Below, one piece after another: positions 62,748 to 64,000 of a DNA stretch of 64,000 nt. Source of the DNA: Streptomyces sp. NBC_01689 (lineage in GTDB: Bacteria > Actinomycetota > Actinomycetes > Streptomycetales > Streptomycetaceae); assembly GCF_036250675.1 (NCBI RefSeq), contig NZ_CP109592.1, positions 3,658,001-3,722,000 on the forward strand. Reading direction: 5' to 3'. The notes under the pieces are model-generated. The model saw only the letters and a program-made list of their open reading frames with translations, was not told the DNA's origin and made no database searches. Positions within the stretch are counted from its first letter, which is position 1. The number at the start of each line of letters is the position of its first letter. A program made the position numbers and the translations under genes.

Positions 62748-63160
62748 TGTGCGACTCCCCTGACGCGCTGTAAATGTCTGCCTCTGGGCGGACCCTAGCG
62801 CCCGTGAGGGCCCGTGTGACCGGTAAGTAATGCGCGTCACGTCTCATCTGACGGACATCACACCGGATGGCTCACCCCGCCTCGCGCATCCCGCAGTTGG
62901 GCGCCTTCCCGCCCAACAGGTCCCGGCTCCGGCGGGGAAGGACGACCGTCCCGCGGAGCGCTTCGTCCGCATTCCGGCCGGCCTTCACCTCGCCGCCCAC
63001 CGCCCGCCGGACGGTCCGGCGGCGGGTCCGGCGAGCGCCTCCTCGGCCCACCGCGCCGCCCGGTGGCCTCGCGCCCCTCGCCGGCACGGTCCCGCCGCGC
63101 CCTCCGTGACGACGGGCACACCTGCCTTCCCCAGGGCCGGGGCCTAACTACGCTGACCCC
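62748..63160. other. 413-base divergent gap before the adenosyltransferase
   Basis: It lies between the broken dehydrogenase and the adenosyltransferase. Several Arg/Pro-rich frames exist on both strands but none has a ribosome site and a family motif. I looked for a cobalamin riboswitch and saw no B12-box-like sequence. The promoter of the adenosyltransferase probably lies near 63130-63155. Confidence 0.5.
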
Positions 63161-63733
63161 ATGGTCAATCTGACGCGCATCTACACCAGGACCGGCGACC
63201 AGGGCACCACCGCCCTCGGGGACATGAGCCGGGTCCCCAAGACGGATCTGCGGATCTCGGCGTACGCGGACGCCAACGAGGCGAACGCGGTGCTCGGTAC
63301 GGCGATCGCGCTCGGCGGGCTCGGCGAGGACGTCGTCACCGTCCTCACCCGGGTGCAGAACGACCTGTTCGACGTCGGCGCCGACCTGTCGACCCCCGTC
63401 GTCGAGAACCCCGCCTACCCGCCGCTGCGCGTCGAGCAGTTCTACATCGACCGGCTGGAGGCGGACTGCGACCGCTTCAACGACGAACTGGAGAAGCTCC
63501 GCTCCTTCATCCTGCCCGGCGGCTCACCCGGAGCGGCGCTGCTGCACCAGGCGTGCACGGTGGTGCGGCGGGCCGAGCGCTCGACCTGGGCCGCCCTGGA
63601 GGTGCACGGCGACCTCATGAACCCGCTGACGGCCACCTACCTCAACCGCCTCTCCGACCTGCTCTTCATCCTGGCCCGGACCGCCAACAAGGCGACCGGC
63701 GACGTCCTGTGGGTACCCGGCGGGGAGCGCTGA
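63161..63733 (+). CDS. Cob(I)yrinic acid a,c-diamide / cob(I)alamin adenosyltransferase, PduO type
   Basis: A 190-residue trimeric ATP:cobalamin adenosyltransferase that makes the cofactor needed by IcmA and methylmalonyl-CoA mutase. Motifs are YTRTGDQGTTALGD for ATP binding, YADANEANAVLG, and RRAERSTW in the active site. The ATG at 63161 has no ribosome site, so it may be leaderless. It ends at a very strong terminator. Confidence 0.93.
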   Translation: MVNLTRIYTRTGDQGTTALGDMSRVPKTDLRISAYADANEANAVLGTAIALGGLGEDVVTVLTRVQNDLFDVGADLSTPVVENPAYPPLRVEQFYIDRLEADCDRFNDELEKLRSFILPGGSPGAALLHQACTVVRRAERSTWAALEVHGDLMNPLTATYLNRLSDLLFILARTANKATGDVLWVPGGER

Positions 63734-63750
63734 CGCGCTCCGGTCCGACG

Positions 63751-63794
63751 AAGCGGCTTGGGCCCGGTGGCTGACCACCGGGCCCAAGCCGCTT
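63751..63794. terminator. Strong intrinsic terminator
   Basis: A 20-bp perfect stem (63751-63770 with 63775-63794), tetraloop CTGA, and a short T run (63793-63796). It terminates the adenosyltransferase transcript and insulates the next gene. Confidence 0.9.
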
Positions 63795-63836
63795 TTCCGT
63801 GGCGGGAGTTGGGCTCCGGCGCGACACCATGGTCAC

Positions 63837-63878
63837 TGGTCCAGACCTATTGACCTATGGTCCAGACCTTTCTATCCT
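63837..63878 (+). promoter_or_regulatory. Chitinase-type promoter with two 12-bp direct repeats
   Basis: TGGTCCAGACCT occurs at 63837-63848 and 63858-63869, flanking TTGACC (63850-63855); TATCCT (63873-63878) is the -10 box at 17-base spacing. The paired repeat around the promoter is, to my knowledge, the hallmark of Streptomyces chitinase genes and mediates chitin induction and glucose repression. Confidence 0.8.
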
Positions 63879-63927
63879 CACCGCACTGCGCTCAGTCATG
63901 CCCACGACACCCCCGAGGAGAGGCATC

Positions 63928-64000
63928 ATGCGCTTCCGGCACAGAGCCCGACAGAAAACCCTGGCAGGTCTCACCACCCTGCTCCTCCCCCTCGCCGCCC
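63928..64000 (+). CDS. Secreted protein, N-terminal fragment; probable chitinase
   Basis: Only the first 24 residues are in the window. MRFRHRARQK followed by a hydrophobic stretch is a signal peptide. GAGGAG lies before the ATG. The upstream repeats are chitinase-type, and S. lividans ChiC, as I recall, begins with the similar MRFRHKAA, so a ChiC-like secreted chitinase is the best guess. The catalytic domain is beyond the edge. Confidence 0.6.
   Translation, partial: MRFRHRARQKTLAGLTTLLLPLAA

Noticed and set aside
62830..63147. Small frames on both strands between the dehydrogenase and the adenosyltransferase, including a minus-strand one ending GGKAPNCGMREAG
   Set aside because: No ribosome site or recognised family; the minus-strand frame is strongly Arg-rich. 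It could be real if conserved, but I cannot support it.
62748..63160. A cobalamin riboswitch before the adenosyltransferase
   Set aside because: Expected by function, but no B12-box or matching helices were seen.

Overview
The window comes from a high-GC actinomycete, almost certainly a Streptomyces. Third codon positions are strongly G/C-rich, many genes start with GTG or sit right behind a -10 box (leaderless style), and four-base ATGA/GTGA overlaps are common. The genus-marking genes include scy and filP (polar growth), icmA, nucS next to an SCO5389-family gene, and the pfkA-pta-ackA-pyk cluster. From memory the gene order resembles the S. coelicolor core chromosome running from about SCO5443 down to about SCO5376. 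I see no prophage, insertion sequence, integrase, rRNA, tRNA or CRISPR array, so this is mostly conserved core chromosome.

Layout. 1-3.2 kb: end of maltokinase and the glycogen branching enzyme glgB (GlgE-type alpha-glucan pathway). 3.3-10.2 kb: a HelD-type ATPase, thioredoxin with a MerR regulator, a DUF2127 membrane protein, and a drug-type MFS pump divergent from its TetR repressor across three matching operators. 10.4-18.6 kb: dicarboxylate carrier dctA divergent from a CitA/DcuS-type two-component system, a sugar ABC importer lacking its own ATPase, and a tandem-XRE regulator. 19-25.5 kb: carbon overflow block pfkA, pta-ackA, pyk. 25.5-30 kb: a secreted-protein operon (DUF6230, DUF6114, a Ser/Thr/Pro-rich exported protein) and a CnoX-like thioredoxin. 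30-43.5 kb: acyl-CoA and B12 chemistry (icmA, meaB, thiolase, mce) interspersed with MarR/TetR regulators, two DUF3817 proteins, three tandem AIM24 genes, and an OmpR-type two-component system facing a PepSY protein. 43.7-48.7 kb: scy and filP. 49-55.3 kb: two paralogous ABC-2 exporter modules flanking a Kir-channel-like gene. 55.5-64 kb: small zinc-binding protein, flavin monooxygenase, SCO5389 family, nucS, a large AAA/membrane protein, a STAS protein, a frameshifted 3-hydroxybutyryl-CoA dehydrogenase, cobalamin adenosyltransferase, and the first codons of a probable chitinase behind a chitinase-type promoter.

Functional links. IcmA, MeaB, Mce and the PduO-type adenosyltransferase together support adenosylcobalamin-dependent branched-chain and C4/C3 acyl-CoA interconversion; the thiolase and the broken hydroxybutyryl-CoA dehydrogenase would feed the same acetoacetyl/butyryl-CoA pool. 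PfkA, Pyk, Pta and AckA set carbon flow to acetate. Scy and FilP organise the hyphal tip.

The most notable observations are: a consensus promoter plus strong terminator that could make a roughly 100-nt RNA antisense to the HelD start region; a two-TM channel-like protein with a degenerate K+ filter; a perfect 24-bp palindrome between the promoter boxes of icmA; a single-base frameshift in the hydroxybutyryl-CoA dehydrogenase; a long 177-bp inverted repeat between convergent genes; and chitinase-type direct repeats at the right edge. All family assignments were made by eye from motifs and order; no database search was run.
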